From DATARH01 sp963773625 (GTDB lineage: Bacteria; Pseudomonadota; Alphaproteobacteria; ATCC43930; CGMCC-115725), in assembly GCA_963773625.1 (NCBI GenBank), contig CAVZCJ010000007.1:1-64000 (forward strand): DNA of 64,000 nucleotides. Direction: 5' to 3'. Below are positions 9,388 to 18,791 of the stretch, piece by piece (position 1 is the first letter of the stretch; every line of letters starts with the position of its first letter). The position numbers were made by a program, and so were the translations under genes. Under the pieces are notes generated by a model. That model searched no databases and was not told the DNA's origin. It saw nothing but the letters and a program-made list of their open reading frames with translations.

Positions 9388-10812
9388 TCAGACCACCGGG
9401 CGGGCGCGAACGTCATCACCGATCTTGCGCGGCAGGAACTGGCCGTCGCTCATAGAGGAACGGAGCTGACCGCCCTCCACGGCGATTTTGCCGCGCAGGA
9501 TCGTCATGCTGGGCCAGGCCGTTACCTCGTGACCTTCCCACGGGGTGTAATCGGTTTCGTGCAGATCCTCCTTGCGGATGACACGCCGCGCGCGCGGATC
9601 GAGCAGGACGATGTCGGCATCGGAGCCGATTGCGAGTACCCCCTTGCGCGGGTAAAGGCCCATGATCTTCGCCGCGTTCGACGAGGTTAGCGCGACGTAG
9701 TCGGCGAGGCTGTAGCCCCGCTTCGACACCATGTGCGTGTACATCAGCGACATGCGCGGTTCGACCCCGGAATTGCCACCGGTCGTATCGTCGATGCGGC
9801 GGCCCTGCAATTTTACACTAAGCGGGCAGCACACCTCATCGGTCGCGATCGCCTGGATCGCTCCGTGGTTGGTTCCCTCCCAGAGCGCCGCCTGGTCCTT
9901 GGCGAACTTAAGCGATGGGTAGGTGTGAAACATTTGGCCGCCCGGGCGCTTGTAGTCCTCGGCGGTGTAGAGCAGGTACTGATGCAGCGTCTCACCGTAG
10001 ATGGGGAAGCCGCGCGCACGAGACCCGGCGATCGCGGCGACGCCGGTAGCTGCCGACACATGGACCATGTAGAGCGCGGCCCCCTCGACGTTCTCGGCTA
10101 GCCGGATCACGCGGTTGAACGACAGGTCTTCCGACAGCGTGGTGTGCACCTCGGCCATGTTTTCAAAGCCGGTGCGATCCTCCCGGAACAGTTTCTCGTA
10201 CATGTGCATGACAAGATCGTTGTCCTCGGCGTGGATCGCGGCGATGCCGGCATTCTTCGCGACAACTTTCAGCACCTCCCAGATGTCGCCGAACTGCACC
10301 ATGCGGCCTTCGCGGTTCGGGCGTATGTTCGTGGTGAACATTTTGACCGAGGCATAGCCTGCCTGGATCGCCTCCGGAAGCGCACCGAGGAGCTCGACCG
10401 GCGGCTTCCCGCGCACCAGCAGATGTAATCCGTAATCGCAGTAACAGGCGTTCGCCCACTGCCGTCGGCGCGCCTCGATTGATTGCTGCAGCCCAGCTTC
10501 CGGGGGGCAATCGACAAAGTCGAGCATCGTCGTCGTGCCGCCGTGGAGCGCGGCACGGCTCACCTGATCGGGCGGCGCGCTCAGCATGTCCTCGTTGCGT
10601 CCGGGAAACGGGATCGGCGAGAGGCAATGGATATGCGGATCGACCCCGCCGGGGATAACGATCTGCCCGGTTGCGTCGATGACCCGCGCAGCTTCCCCAA
10701 GGCTACCGGGCGCGCCGATCGTGACGATTTTTTCGCCGGAGACCCCGATATCGGCGGCAGCAGCGCCCGCGGGCATCACTGCGGTGCCGCCGGAAACAAT
10801 CAGATCGAGCAT
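9388..10812 (-). CDS. Dihydropyrimidinase / D-hydantoinase
   Basis: Cyclic amidohydrolase of 474 residues that opens the ring of dihydropyrimidines or 5-substituted hydantoins in the cytoplasm. Family marks: the metal-binding GGVDPHIH near residue 60, SVKMFTT with the lysine that is carboxylated to bridge two zinc ions, HAEDND and MVHVSAATG carrying the further histidine ligands, and ATDEV where the catalytic aspartate sits. Length is typical. I chose ATG 10812 because a GGGAGGG ribosome site lies six bases before it. It follows the CoA-transferase gene by 11 bases in one operon and sits near an amidase, suggesting catabolism of a cyclic ureide or amide. The substrate is not certain. Confidence 0.88.
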   Translation of the reverse strand: MLDLIVSGGTAVMPAGAAAADIGVSGEKIVTIGAPGSLGEAARVIDATGQIVIPGGVDPHIHCLSPIPFPGRNEDMLSAPPDQVSRAALHGGTTTMLDFVDCPPEAGLQQSIEARRRQWANACYCDYGLHLLVRGKPPVELLGALPEAIQAGYASVKMFTTNIRPNREGRMVQFGDIWEVLKVVAKNAGIAAIHAEDNDLVMHMYEKLFREDRTGFENMAEVHTTLSEDLSFNRVIRLAENVEGAALYMVHVSAATGVAAIAGSRARGFPIYGETLHQYLLYTAEDYKRPGGQMFHTYPSLKFAKDQAALWEGTNHGAIQAIATDEVCCPLSVKLQGRRIDDTTGGNSGVEPRMSLMYTHMVSKRGYSLADYVALTSSNAAKIMGLYPRKGVLAIGSDADIVLLDPRARRVIRKEDLHETDYTPWEGHEVTAWPSMTILRGKIAVEGGQLRSSMSDGQFLPRKIGDDVRARPVV

Positions 10813-10823
10813 TAGCACCCTCC

Positions 10824-12033
10824 CTAGATGATGCCGTTGTTGCGCAACTGCCGAACCTCTTCGGCGGTGTAGCCGGCGATCGAGGTCAGCACGTCCTCGG
10901 TGTGCTCTCCCATCAGCGGCGCGGCGCTCGTCTCGAACGGCGAGTCCGACAAGCGCACCGGGCAGCCGATCATCGAGTATTTACCGCGCGTCGGGTGATC
11001 GAGGTCGAACACGATGCCGCGTTCCCGCAAATGCGGGTCGGCGAGTACCTCGGCGGTGTCGAGAACGGCGCCGCAAGGTATGCCCCTTCCAGCGAAGGCC
11101 TGCATGACCTCGTGTTTTGCGCGGTGGCGGGTCCAGCTTTCGATGATTTCGGTCAGCGCCGCCGCGTTGCGCGCCCGCGCCGACGGCTTGTTAAAGCGGT
11201 CGTCAGTCAGCAGGTCCGGGCGTCCGATGACCTCGGCGACCGACGCAAACATCTCGGCGTTGTCGGGCGGGATGATCAAGTAGACGCCGTCGTTCGAGCC
11301 TTCGCCGGCGCAGCGGATCAGGTCGGAGTAGCCACCAGTCGCCGATTTGTTGCCGGTGCGGCCGAGCGGCTTACCGGTGGCGAGGGTGCCGGTGAACTTG
11401 ACACGGGTTAGGTTCAGCACCGCCTCCTGCATCGCCACTTCGACGAGCTGGCCCTTCCCGGTCCGCCCGCGCTGTACCAGCGCCGCCAGGATGGCGATCG
11501 CGAGGTGCATCCCGGTGCCGCTGTCGCCGATATTGGCGCCGTTGACCAGCGGCGGGCCGTCGGCTTCCCCGGTCACGCTCATTGCTCCGGAGGTCGCCTG
11601 TGCGACCGGCTCGAAGCATTTGAACCCACTATAGGGCCCGTACGAGCCGAAGCCCTTGACCGAGGCGTAGACCGCGCGGGGGTTAAGCTCCTTGACCGCG
11701 TCGTAGCCAAGCCCCAGCCGTTCCATGACGCCGGGGCCGAGGTTCTCGGCGACGACGTCGGCCTCCTTGACCAGACGCCGCGCGACCTCCTTGCCTTCTT
11801 CCGTCTTCAGATTGAGGACAGTGCTGCGCTTGCCGCTGTTGAGCAGCAGGAAGAAATAGCTGTCGACATTCGGGTTGTCGGCGTTCCACAGCCGCCGTGC
11901 TCGGTCGCCATAGGGCGGGCGCTCGATCTTGATCACGTCGGCGCCGAGCCAGGCGAGCATCTGGGTGCAGGAGGGACCGGCCTGGTCGTGGGTGAAGTCG
12001 ATGACGCGAATGCCGTCGAGCGCGCGAACTCAT
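10824..12033 (-). CDS. Class III CoA-transferase (CaiB/BaiF family), frameshift in first codons
   Basis: Family III CoA-transferase, which moves CoA between carboxylic acids through an aspartyl-CoA intermediate. The continuous frame starts at an internal ATG (11960) with MLAWLGADVIKIERP. Homology extends upstream as ALDGIRVIDFTHDQAGPSCT, with no start codon in that frame. An ATG at 12033 in the neighbouring frame gives MSS and then joins if one base near 12024 is removed, giving the family's length of about 400 residues. The conserved SGFKCFEPVAQATSG and GDSGTGMHLAIAILAAL regions are present. It is co-transcribed with the hydantoinase downstream and divergent from the amidase pair. Confidence 0.82.
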
Positions 12034-12124
12034 GTGCGGTCTCCCTGAGTTTCGTGAGGGCCTGGACTATCCTGCAATATAAAAGGCGATCTGGGGTAGC
12101 ATCGAGCTGCGGAGGGCCGGGATC

Positions 12125-12307
12125 ATGGACAAGGCGACGATCGAACTCTTGGCGCGGCGTGCTGGACTGGAAAAGGCGTTGGCGGAACATCCAGAGGACG
12201 TTGCCGCTGCCGCCACACAGGCAAGCGATGCGGTGGCACGGATGAAAGCCCCCGCCGATCCATGTGCGGAACCCTGGCCGCCGATGAAGGCGGGTACCGG
12301 GCTATGA
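12125..12307 (+). CDS. AtzG/GatC-like small subunit (DUF4089-type)
   Basis: Protein of 60 residues whose stop overlaps the start of the following amidase gene (ATGA). A helical first half (LLARRAGLEKALAEHPEDV) is followed by a proline-rich tail with EPWPPM. This layout matches the small AtzG/DUF4089 partners found just before AtzE-type amidases, which are GatC-like. In the AtzEG complex the small subunit stabilises the amidase. The partner role here is inferred from size, position and pattern rather than a search. Confidence 0.65.
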   Translation: MDKATIELLARRAGLEKALAEHPEDVAAAATQASDAVARMKAPADPCAEPWPPMKAGTGL

Positions 12308-13695
12308 CCGATCTGCATTGGCTGAGCGCGACGGACACGGCGCACGCCATTGCCTCCCGCGACATTTCGCCAGTTGAGCTGATGACTGCGCTGCTCAATC
12401 GGATCGGCCGGCTCGATCCGAAACTCAATGCCTTTATCCGGATCGACGCCGAGGCGGCGATGAACGCCGCGAAGGCCGCCGAAGTGGAGATGGCGGCGGG
12501 GCGTCCGCGCGGGCCGCTACACGGGGTGCCGGTCGGGATCAAGGACATCATCGATGTCGCCGGCTTGCCGACAACCTGCCATTCGAAAGTGCTGATCGAC
12601 AACATTGCGGCCACCGACGCGGTGTGCGTGTCACGTCTGCGTGGGGCCGGCGCGATCGTGTTGGGCAAGCTCTCGACCCACGAATTCGCGATCGGCGGGC
12701 CGAGTTTCGACTTGCCGTGGCCGCCGGCGCGCAACCCCTGGAACCTCGATCATCACCCTGGCGGCTCGTCATCCGGTTCAGGCTCTGGATTGGCGGCCGG
12801 GCTGTTCCCGATGGCGCTTGGCAGCGACACCGGTGGCAGTGTTCGCAATCCGGCCAGCGCCTGCGGCATCGTCGGGCTCAAGCCGACTTATGGGCTAGTA
12901 TCGCGCCGCGGCGTCTTCCCGCTGTCCTTTACGCTTGATCACGTCGGGCCGATGACGCGCACGGTCGCCGACAACGCGCTGATGCTCGGTGTCATCGCCG
13001 GCTACGATCCGCTTGATCCCGGCAGCGCCGGCGCGCCGAACGGGCATTATGCGGCCGGGTTGGAGCGCGGGGTGCGGGGGCTGCGGATCGGTTTTGTCCG
13101 GCACTTTCACGTAACCGATTTGCCGGCCGATCCGGAGGTGGCCGCCGGGCTGGAAAAGGTTGCCGACACCCTGAAGTCGCTCGGTGCCGAGGTTCGCGAC
13201 ATTCGGCTGCCGTCGCTCGGCGAGTTCGGCGCCGTCAACCGGGTGATCTTGCAGAGCGAGGCGTGGGCGATCCATGGCCAGTGGCTGCGAGAGCGGCCTG
13301 GAGATTACGGCCAGTTGGCCCGCCGCCGACTGATGGCCGGCGCATTCATCGGCGCGGGCGACTACGTCGACGCAAACCGCCGCCGCCTCGACATGATCGC
13401 CTCCGTCGAGGAGGCGCTGCGCGAGGTCGACATATTGCTCTGCGCGAGCGCGATGGATCCACCTTGCCGCATCGATGACCCGGTCGAGGTCGAGCGGACC
13501 TACCCGCGACAGGCGCGCACCCCATTCAACGTCACCGGCCACCCGGCGCTGGCGATGATGAGCGGTATTTCGTCCGGCGGCTTGCCGCTATCGGTGCAGC
13601 TCGTCGGCCGATACTTCGCCGAGGCGACCCTGTATCAAGTCGCGCGGGCTTGGGAGCACGAGGCGGGTACCGACGGAAAGCACGCGCCGGTCTAG
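12304..13695 (+). CDS. Amidase-signature family hydrolase (AtzE/GatA-like)
   Basis: Amidase of 463 residues using the Ser-cisSer-Lys triad: the lysine is in VGIKDIIDVAG, the cis-serine in PGGSSSGSGSG, and the nucleophilic serine in GSDTGGSVRNPAS. Start ATG 12304 overlaps the stop of the small AtzG-like gene; a longer upstream frame (12262) is less likely. With the hydantoinase it could finish hydrolysis of a ring-opened ureide. Its stop codon lies inside the CTAG that borders the IS5-family element downstream, so the insertion left the protein full length. The exact substrate is unknown. Confidence 0.9.
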   Translation: MTDLHWLSATDTAHAIASRDISPVELMTALLNRIGRLDPKLNAFIRIDAEAAMNAAKAAEVEMAAGRPRGPLHGVPVGIKDIIDVAGLPTTCHSKVLIDNIAATDAVCVSRLRGAGAIVLGKLSTHEFAIGGPSFDLPWPPARNPWNLDHHPGGSSSGSGSGLAAGLFPMALGSDTGGSVRNPASACGIVGLKPTYGLVSRRGVFPLSFTLDHVGPMTRTVADNALMLGVIAGYDPLDPGSAGAPNGHYAAGLERGVRGLRIGFVRHFHVTDLPADPEVAAGLEKVADTLKSLGAEVRDIRLPSLGEFGAVNRVILQSEAWAIHGQWLRERPGDYGQLARRRLMAGAFIGAGDYVDANRRRLDMIASVEEALREVDILLCASAMDPPCRIDDPVEVERTYPRQARTPFNVTGHPALAMMSGISSGGLPLSVQLVGRYFAEATLYQVARAWEHEAGTDGKHAPV

Positions 13696-14532
13696 GTTAT
13701 GAACTCATAAAGGGGATTCCCCCGGCGCGGGAGATGTGATTCAAGCTTCCCAACTGGGGGAGCAGGATCATGCGAGGCTACGAACTGAGCGATTTCGAGT
13801 GGGGCGTGATCGCGCCGCTGCTGCCAAACAAGCCGCGCGGGGTGCCGCGAGTGGACGACCGGCGGGTTCTGAACGGGATCTTCTGGGTCTTGCGGACGGG
13901 CGCGCCGTGGCGGGCGCTGCCGAAGGAGTTCGGCCCGCGAACGACTTGCTACAACCGCTTTGTGCGGTGGCGCAAAGCCGGGGTGTGGGACCGCGTTCTG
14001 GCCGCCGTCACGACCGCTTACGACGGCAACGCGCAAATGATCGACAGCACCTCGGTGCGCGTGCATCAGCATGCCGCGAACTCAAAAAAAGCCACCCGGA
14101 TCGCTGTATGGGCCGCTCGCGCGGCGGGCTGACGACCAAGGTCCACGCGCTCACCGACGCCAACGGTCTGCCGCTTGAATTGGTCCTGACGCCGGGCCAA
14201 GCGGGCGATTGCCCGGTCGCCGCGCGCCTGCTCGGACACCTGCACGAAGGCACCATCGTACTGGCCGACAAGGCCTACGATGCCGATTGGCTGCGCCGCC
14301 AGATCGAAGCCGCCGGCGCCGCACCCAACATCCCGCCGATGGTCCATCGCCGCTGGAAACCCTGCTTCAGCCCGGTGCTCTACCGGGCGCGTAATCGCAT
14401 CGAGCGGTTCTTCAATCGCATCAAACACTTCCGGCGCCTCGCCACGCGCTACGAAAAGCACGCCGCAAACTTCCTCGCCATGCTCAAACTCGCTGCCACC
14501 CAACTCTGGCTGCGCCATAATGAGTCTGTGAC
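13696..14532 (+). mobile_element. IS5-family (IS427-group-like) insertion sequence with inverted ends
   Basis: Element of about 837 bases flanked by CTAG at 13692-13695 and 14533-14536, fitting the YTAR target of this group. The left end (GGTTATGAACTCATAAAGGG) and the reverse complement of the right end (GGTCACAGACTCATTATGGC) agree at most positions. It carries one transposase in two overlapping frames. It looks complete and may still be active. Confidence 0.8.
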
Positions 14533-14536
14533 CTAG
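13770..14536 (+). CDS. IS5-family DDE transposase made by programmed frameshift
   Basis: The first frame (13770-14132) has the N-terminal YELSDFEWGVIAPLLP and PWRALPKEFGP and the first catalytic aspartate in MIDSTSVRVHQ. The second frame (from about 14090 to 14536) carries the second aspartate in VLADKAYDADW and the glutamate in RNRIERFFNRIKHFRRLATRY. The frames meet at a run of seven A at 14084-14090, the usual slippery site in this group, so the shift is probably programmed. The stop lies in the right CTAG flank. Confidence 0.85.
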
Positions 14537-14767
14537 GCCTCGAGATTAAAAAACTGGGTATCAGAGCCACCCAGGAGCCCGGATCGGTGTCGGCGTCTGC
14601 GCGTGGACGAACGGGTGCTGCGCCATGTGGCCGGTGGTGATCGATCAAGAAGGGCCGAACCGGGCCGATTGCTCGTCACGGATGAATGGCCCATAGATTA
14701 CATCGATCTCTGCCTGGTGGCCCGCCGGGATCTGCCGATCAGGAGACACATCGGGAAGTGCGAGTTC

Positions 14768-15778
14768 ATGATCGTTGAACCGTTACGCGTAGGCGTAGTT
14801 GGAATGGGTTGGTGGTCGGACGTGCTCGCTGACGGGATGAAGCGCTCCGACAAGTTCGAGATCATCTCGTGTTTCACGCGGTCGGAAGACAAGCGCCGCG
14901 CTTTCGCGGAAAAGTACGGCTGCGTCCCAGCATCAAGCTACGAGTCGATCCTCAAGGATCCGGCCATCGAGGCGATCATCAACACGACGCCCAACAACGC
15001 ACACCTCGAAACCACCCGCATGGCCGCGCAAGCCGGCAAGCACGTATTTCTCGACAAGCCGATCGCCAACACCGTCCATGAAGCCCAAGAGATCGCGAGG
15101 GCGTGCGAGAAGGCCGGTGTGATGCTTTCGCTCGGTTACCAGCGCCGGCGCGAGAGCCATTTCCGATGGATCAAATCCGAGATCGATGCCGGCCGCTTCG
15201 GCAAGCTCGTACAGGCCGAGGGCAACATCAGCCGCGATCGACTGGGTAAGATTGATCTGAGTTCCTGGCGCTACCAGTCGGTAGGCATGCCCGGCGGCGT
15301 AATGTTGCAGATCGGCATCCACTACGTCGACGTGCTGGAAATGCTGATCGGGCCGGTGAAGCGCGTATCTGGCATGTCGGCGCAGCTCGTCCTGCCTGGC
15401 GACAATCCCGACGTCGCCAATCTGATCTTGGAGCATGAGAGCGGCGCGATTTCCAATCTCACCGCTTCCTACGCGTCGGCGTCGGAATTTTATATGATGA
15501 ACATCTATGGTAAGGAGGCGAGCGCCTACTACGACACATTTTCCGGCCTACGGCACCTGATCCGCGGAGACACCAAGCCACGACCGGTCGCGACCGAAAA
15601 TAACGACACGATACGCGAGGAGCTGGAGGAATTCGTCCATTGCGCCAGAACCGGCGCCAAGCCGGAGACAGACGGCTGGTGGGCGTCGCGCAACCTCGCG
15701 GTCATCAAAGCTGGAGTAAAGAGCGCGAGAGAAGGCCGTGTGGTCTCGGTGAATGAAGTGCTAGAGAGCGGAGAGTGA
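14768..15778 (+). CDS. Gfo/Idh/MocA-family NAD(P)-dependent oxidoreductase
   Basis: Predicted sugar- or cyclitol-type dehydrogenase of 336 residues. It has the N-terminal Rossmann motif VGVVGMGWWSD, the family signature HVFLDKPIANTVHEA with the catalytic lysine, and a C-terminal domain with MLQIGIHYVDVLEML. The open frame extends upstream to 14603, but homology begins after ATG 14768, so I chose that start; the ribosome site is weak. It stands alone after the IS5-family element and may once have belonged to the amidase operon. The substrate is unknown. Confidence 0.88.
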   Translation: MIVEPLRVGVVGMGWWSDVLADGMKRSDKFEIISCFTRSEDKRRAFAEKYGCVPASSYESILKDPAIEAIINTTPNNAHLETTRMAAQAGKHVFLDKPIANTVHEAQEIARACEKAGVMLSLGYQRRRESHFRWIKSEIDAGRFGKLVQAEGNISRDRLGKIDLSSWRYQSVGMPGGVMLQIGIHYVDVLEMLIGPVKRVSGMSAQLVLPGDNPDVANLILEHESGAISNLTASYASASEFYMMNIYGKEASAYYDTFSGLRHLIRGDTKPRPVATENNDTIREELEEFVHCARTGAKPETDGWWASRNLAVIKAGVKSAREGRVVSVNEVLESGE

Positions 15779-16204
15779 GTTGCCCCGTTTAAGATAGGGA
15801 GCGACCCGCCGCCTCTTTTCAGCACCATCGTGGTGATTGCTTGGCCGCGATCGGGATCAACCTCGTCGAATGACCGTTTCTGACATCGGCCGGGCTTAGG
15901 TTGAACGACCGCTTCGAGAGCATGAGCTGCCGTCACCGTCGACGGAACTCAGCGCCCGCTAAGCGCCGATATTGTTCTCTAATGGGTCAAGGGCGACGGC
16001 TCGGTGGTAAGCGATATCGACGCTGTCGGGTGTCTGCGTTCTCTACGTGCTCAAGTGGCACTTGATGGGGTCAGCTGGGGTGCAGAGCGGCTCGGTTGAA
16101 ATCGCAGTCGGCCAAAGGGCCACCTGCTACAGAATCGGCGCCGTCATCTGCTCCCTCCCTCGGGCGTCGCTCCGCTCGGGAGCTCGGTTCGACCTCCTGT
16201 TTGG
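15779..16204. other. Intergenic region next to the IS110 element
   Basis: About 425 bases with no gene recognised. The last 170 bases before the transposase stop are probably the non-coding end of the IS110-type element. No inverted repeats were found there, as expected for that family. Confidence 0.4.
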
Positions 16205-17219
16205 TTATGCCGGGTTGAACTCTGTGCCGTCTCGCAGCATGGCGTGCATGATAATGGCGAGACGACGGGCGAGCGCGATCCGCGCCTTTCGCATGGTGGA
16301 CAGTTTGGCGATCGCGAAGGCCCAGTCCTTGAGCTTCAGCGCCGGCTTGTAGCGCGTCAGCATGACGTTGGCGGCTTCGTACAACAGCGTCCGCACGCGC
16401 CGATCCCCACACTTCGAGATGCTGCGGGTATAGTCGACCTCGCCTGATTGATAACGCCGCGGCACCAAGCCGAGATAGGCACCGATGTCACGCGATCGCC
16501 TGAAGCGTCTAGGATCGTCAACCGCGGCGGTGAAGGCGAGTGCGGTGAGCTGACCGACACCGGGGATGGTCATTAGCCGGCGGCAAGCCTCGGATGCCCT
16601 GACCATTCGCCTGATGTCCGCGTCGATCGCTGCGACGGCGCCAAGCACGGCGGTGCGTGCTGCCATCAGCCCTCGCATGGCAGCGGACAGGCCCGGAATT
16701 CCGTCGCTCGCCCCGCAGCGCCTGCCTCATGAATGCAGCGGTCAATGCACGCGGCAGACGCACGCCGAACACCACGGCAAGGCCGCGGATCTGGTTCTCC
16801 AAGGTCACCCGCTGGCCGACCAGCTTCTTGCGGGCGATGATCAGCGATCGAAGAGCGTGCGCCGGCAGAGACTTCACATGTACGGGCTTGAAGAAGCCGG
16901 TGCGAGCAAGATGCGCCAGGCCGCGTGCATCGTTGCGGTCGGTCTTGTGGGTCGCCAGCAACTTCAGCGCCTGATAGGCCTGCCGGCTCTCGATGCAGAC
17001 GATAGGCAGCCCCAGTCGGCTCAAGCCGTGATAGAGCATTGGCGCCATCCGACCGGTCTCGAACACAATCCGCTCGCAGGCTGGGGCTCGCTCGAGCGCC
17101 GCCGCAATGTCGGCAGGCGTCGACGGCACCTTCACCTCGTGTACGACAGCACCGTCTCGCTTCATGACACACACGTGCGTCTCCGCCATCGAGACGTCCA
17201 GCCCGGCAAAATACTCCAT
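16205..17219 (-). mobile_element. IS110-family transposase, frameshifted
   Basis: DEDD transposase of the IS110 family. The N-terminal RuvC-like part carries FAGLDVSM (first Asp), IVFETG (Glu) and HKTDRNDARGLA (Asp pair). The C-terminal Transposase_20 part carries LMTIPGVGQLTALAFTAAV and YLGLVPRRYQSGE. The two parts are in different frames, joined near 16708-16715 where one base is missing or extra. No programmed slippage is known in this family, so the copy is probably dead. Element ends are undefined because the family lacks clear terminal inverted repeats. Confidence 0.8.
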
Positions 17220-17612
17220 ATGCGGTCTCCTCCTCCGATGATGGAGCCGATCCTACCGGCCTCCAGGGAAGAGCCACCGCCCATTACCCGATGTTGAAAA
17301 GTCGCCGGTAGACAAATTTGCGACCGGTTTGAGCAATAATGATTCAAGGCCTTCAGCATCTTTGAATAAATACCGCTGATCTCATCACCAATCGGGACAT
17401 AATATTTCTACAGAAAAACGCTGGCCGACTTTTTCAACACAATACGGCGAAAGCGGTCATTTCTGCAAGATGAGGCCCGATGGTTGAGATACGTGGGAGC
17501 GATCTTTAGGGCTCTCCACAATAACCAAACCCTGTCACGAAACCCATGGCAAGAGGGCCCGCCGAGCGAACTCTCGGCGGACCCAGTTGCAGCGCTTAGA
17601 CCGTCCGATGAA
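17220..17612. other. Intergenic region, no gene seen
   Basis: About 390 bases, AT-richer than its surroundings between 17290 and 17450. The part next to the transposase may be the left non-coding end of the IS110 element. No coding signal was found. Confidence 0.4.
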
Positions 17613-17852
17613 CTAAATCTCCGCCCCCATGCCCTCGGGGATGTGGATGACGTCGTCATCGATCAGCACGGTTTTGCGGGCGCCGTAGTCCCCGTCGACC
17701 ACCACCTTGCCGCCCTTGGTCACCCGGATCGAGGCGGCGGCGTGCTTGGAGGTGTAGGTCAGGAACTCACCTTGGGGATGTGGGCCATCCCAATCGCCAT
17801 CGTCGAGATCGACGGTATCGAAGGCGATGACGCGCCTTTTTTCGTCGGCCAT
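17613..17852 (-). CDS. Small acidic hypothetical protein
   Basis: Protein of 79 residues (MADEKRRVIAFDTVDLDDGD at the start), rich in Asp and Val, predicted as beta strands with no signal peptide or membrane helix. A GAGGAGAGG ribosome site lies just upstream of the ATG at 17852, so it is very likely expressed. No domain is recognised, and the neighbours give no functional hint. Confidence 0.65.
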   Translation of the reverse strand: MADEKRRVIAFDTVDLDDGDWDGPHPQGEFLTYTSKHAAASIRVTKGGKVVVDGDYGARKTVLIDDDVIHIPEGMGAEI

Positions 17853-18429
17853 GTTCCTCTCCTCTTGAAAATGAGCCTGCGGGGCGCAGTCTCAAAGCGG
17901 TCGGTGCAACCAACCGAAGACCAGTTTGCGTTGCCACAAGGCAAAAGACTTTATCGGGGGCATGATTTTGCCTTAAGGCCGGCTTGTCATTTTCTTGAGA
18001 AAATTTTCAAAGTATGGAGCATTTTATTTAGTTAAGATCTTAACGTTCTGCTTCTCCGATATTTGCGAGCTTACGGATTGCTCGAGCCTGCGGCAGCGTC
18101 ATAATCCTCGGCCGCCATCAGACAGATGCGGGCAGCCCGGTAATATCCCTTCCGGACAATGCGCACCCGGCCTCGGAGCCAGGCCTGCATCAGGAATGGC
18201 CGCTTAAGAGTAACAATAGCGGGCCTAGGGCAACCCCTTTACCGATGGCGGCTTCGCGCCGAGTCCGGCCGTTCGCGCGAGCGCGACAAACCGCTTGAGA
18301 ACGGCCAGCTAAGCCACCATCCGACAGCTCAGCCCCCTACACCCCAAAAAGGGGTTGGCCGTTGGGAACCAACAATGGCAAGGACGAGGCGGATACTGTA
18401 TCGGCGGTTCCACGAACGGGTCCACCTCG
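17853..18429. other. Intergenic region, no gene seen
   Basis: About 575 bases between a leftward small gene and the chagasin-like gene. The first 200 bases are AT-rich and likely promoter DNA. The rest contains GC-rich motifs (GAATGGCCGCTTAAG, CCGGCCGTTCGCGC) resembling the intergenic repeat family, too degenerate to align with confidence. Confidence 0.4.
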
Positions 18430-18747
18430 ATGCTTCACATCGACGAGAGCTTTCTAAACCAGACCGTCCGTTTGCCCGTTGGGCAGGTGATCGAGCTACG
18501 GCTGAAAGAGAACCCGACCACGGGGTTTCGATGGAGCTTCGTCGCCGACGGCGGGCCCTCCTGCACAGTGATCAGGGAAGGCTTTGAACCCCACAAGGGC
18601 CCGCCCGGCGCCGCTGGCGAACATGCGTGGCAAATTAAGGCGGTACGCGCCGGTGCCTGGCACCTAGAACTTCTCTATCGTCGGCCGTACGAGTCTAATA
18701 CGCCGCCAGCCCGAAGCTTCGCGCTCGACATTCAAGTCACGGAGTGA
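18430..18747 (+). CDS. Chagasin-type cysteine protease inhibitor (I42 family)
   Basis: Protein of 105 residues matching the chagasin/ICP family, tight reversible inhibitors of papain-like (C1A) proteases. The loop L2 signature NPTTGF is at residues 28-33 and is followed by the family tryptophan (RW). The L4 region with glycines lies near 57-65, and the L6 loop appears as RRPYE (84-88) where RPW is usual. No signal peptide is visible from ATG 18430; a longer frame begins at 18355 without improving this. The gene ends 44 bases from the end of a convergent papain-like protease, which makes that protease the obvious candidate target. Confidence 0.85.
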   Translation: MLHIDESFLNQTVRLPVGQVIELRLKENPTTGFRWSFVADGGPSCTVIREGFEPHKGPPGAAGEHAWQIKAVRAGAWHLELLYRRPYESNTPPARSFALDIQVTE

Positions 18748-18791
18748 GCGTGAAAGCTGCGGTGGCGGGCGGCCGCCGCAGCGCTGGTTCC

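Noticed and set aside
12262..12303. A longer N-terminus for the amidase
   Set aside because: It would overlap the AtzG-like gene out of frame, and family homology begins at ATG 12304.
16566..17297. A 243-residue plus-strand frame over the IS110 transposase
   Set aside because: Antisense to recognised transposase sequence.
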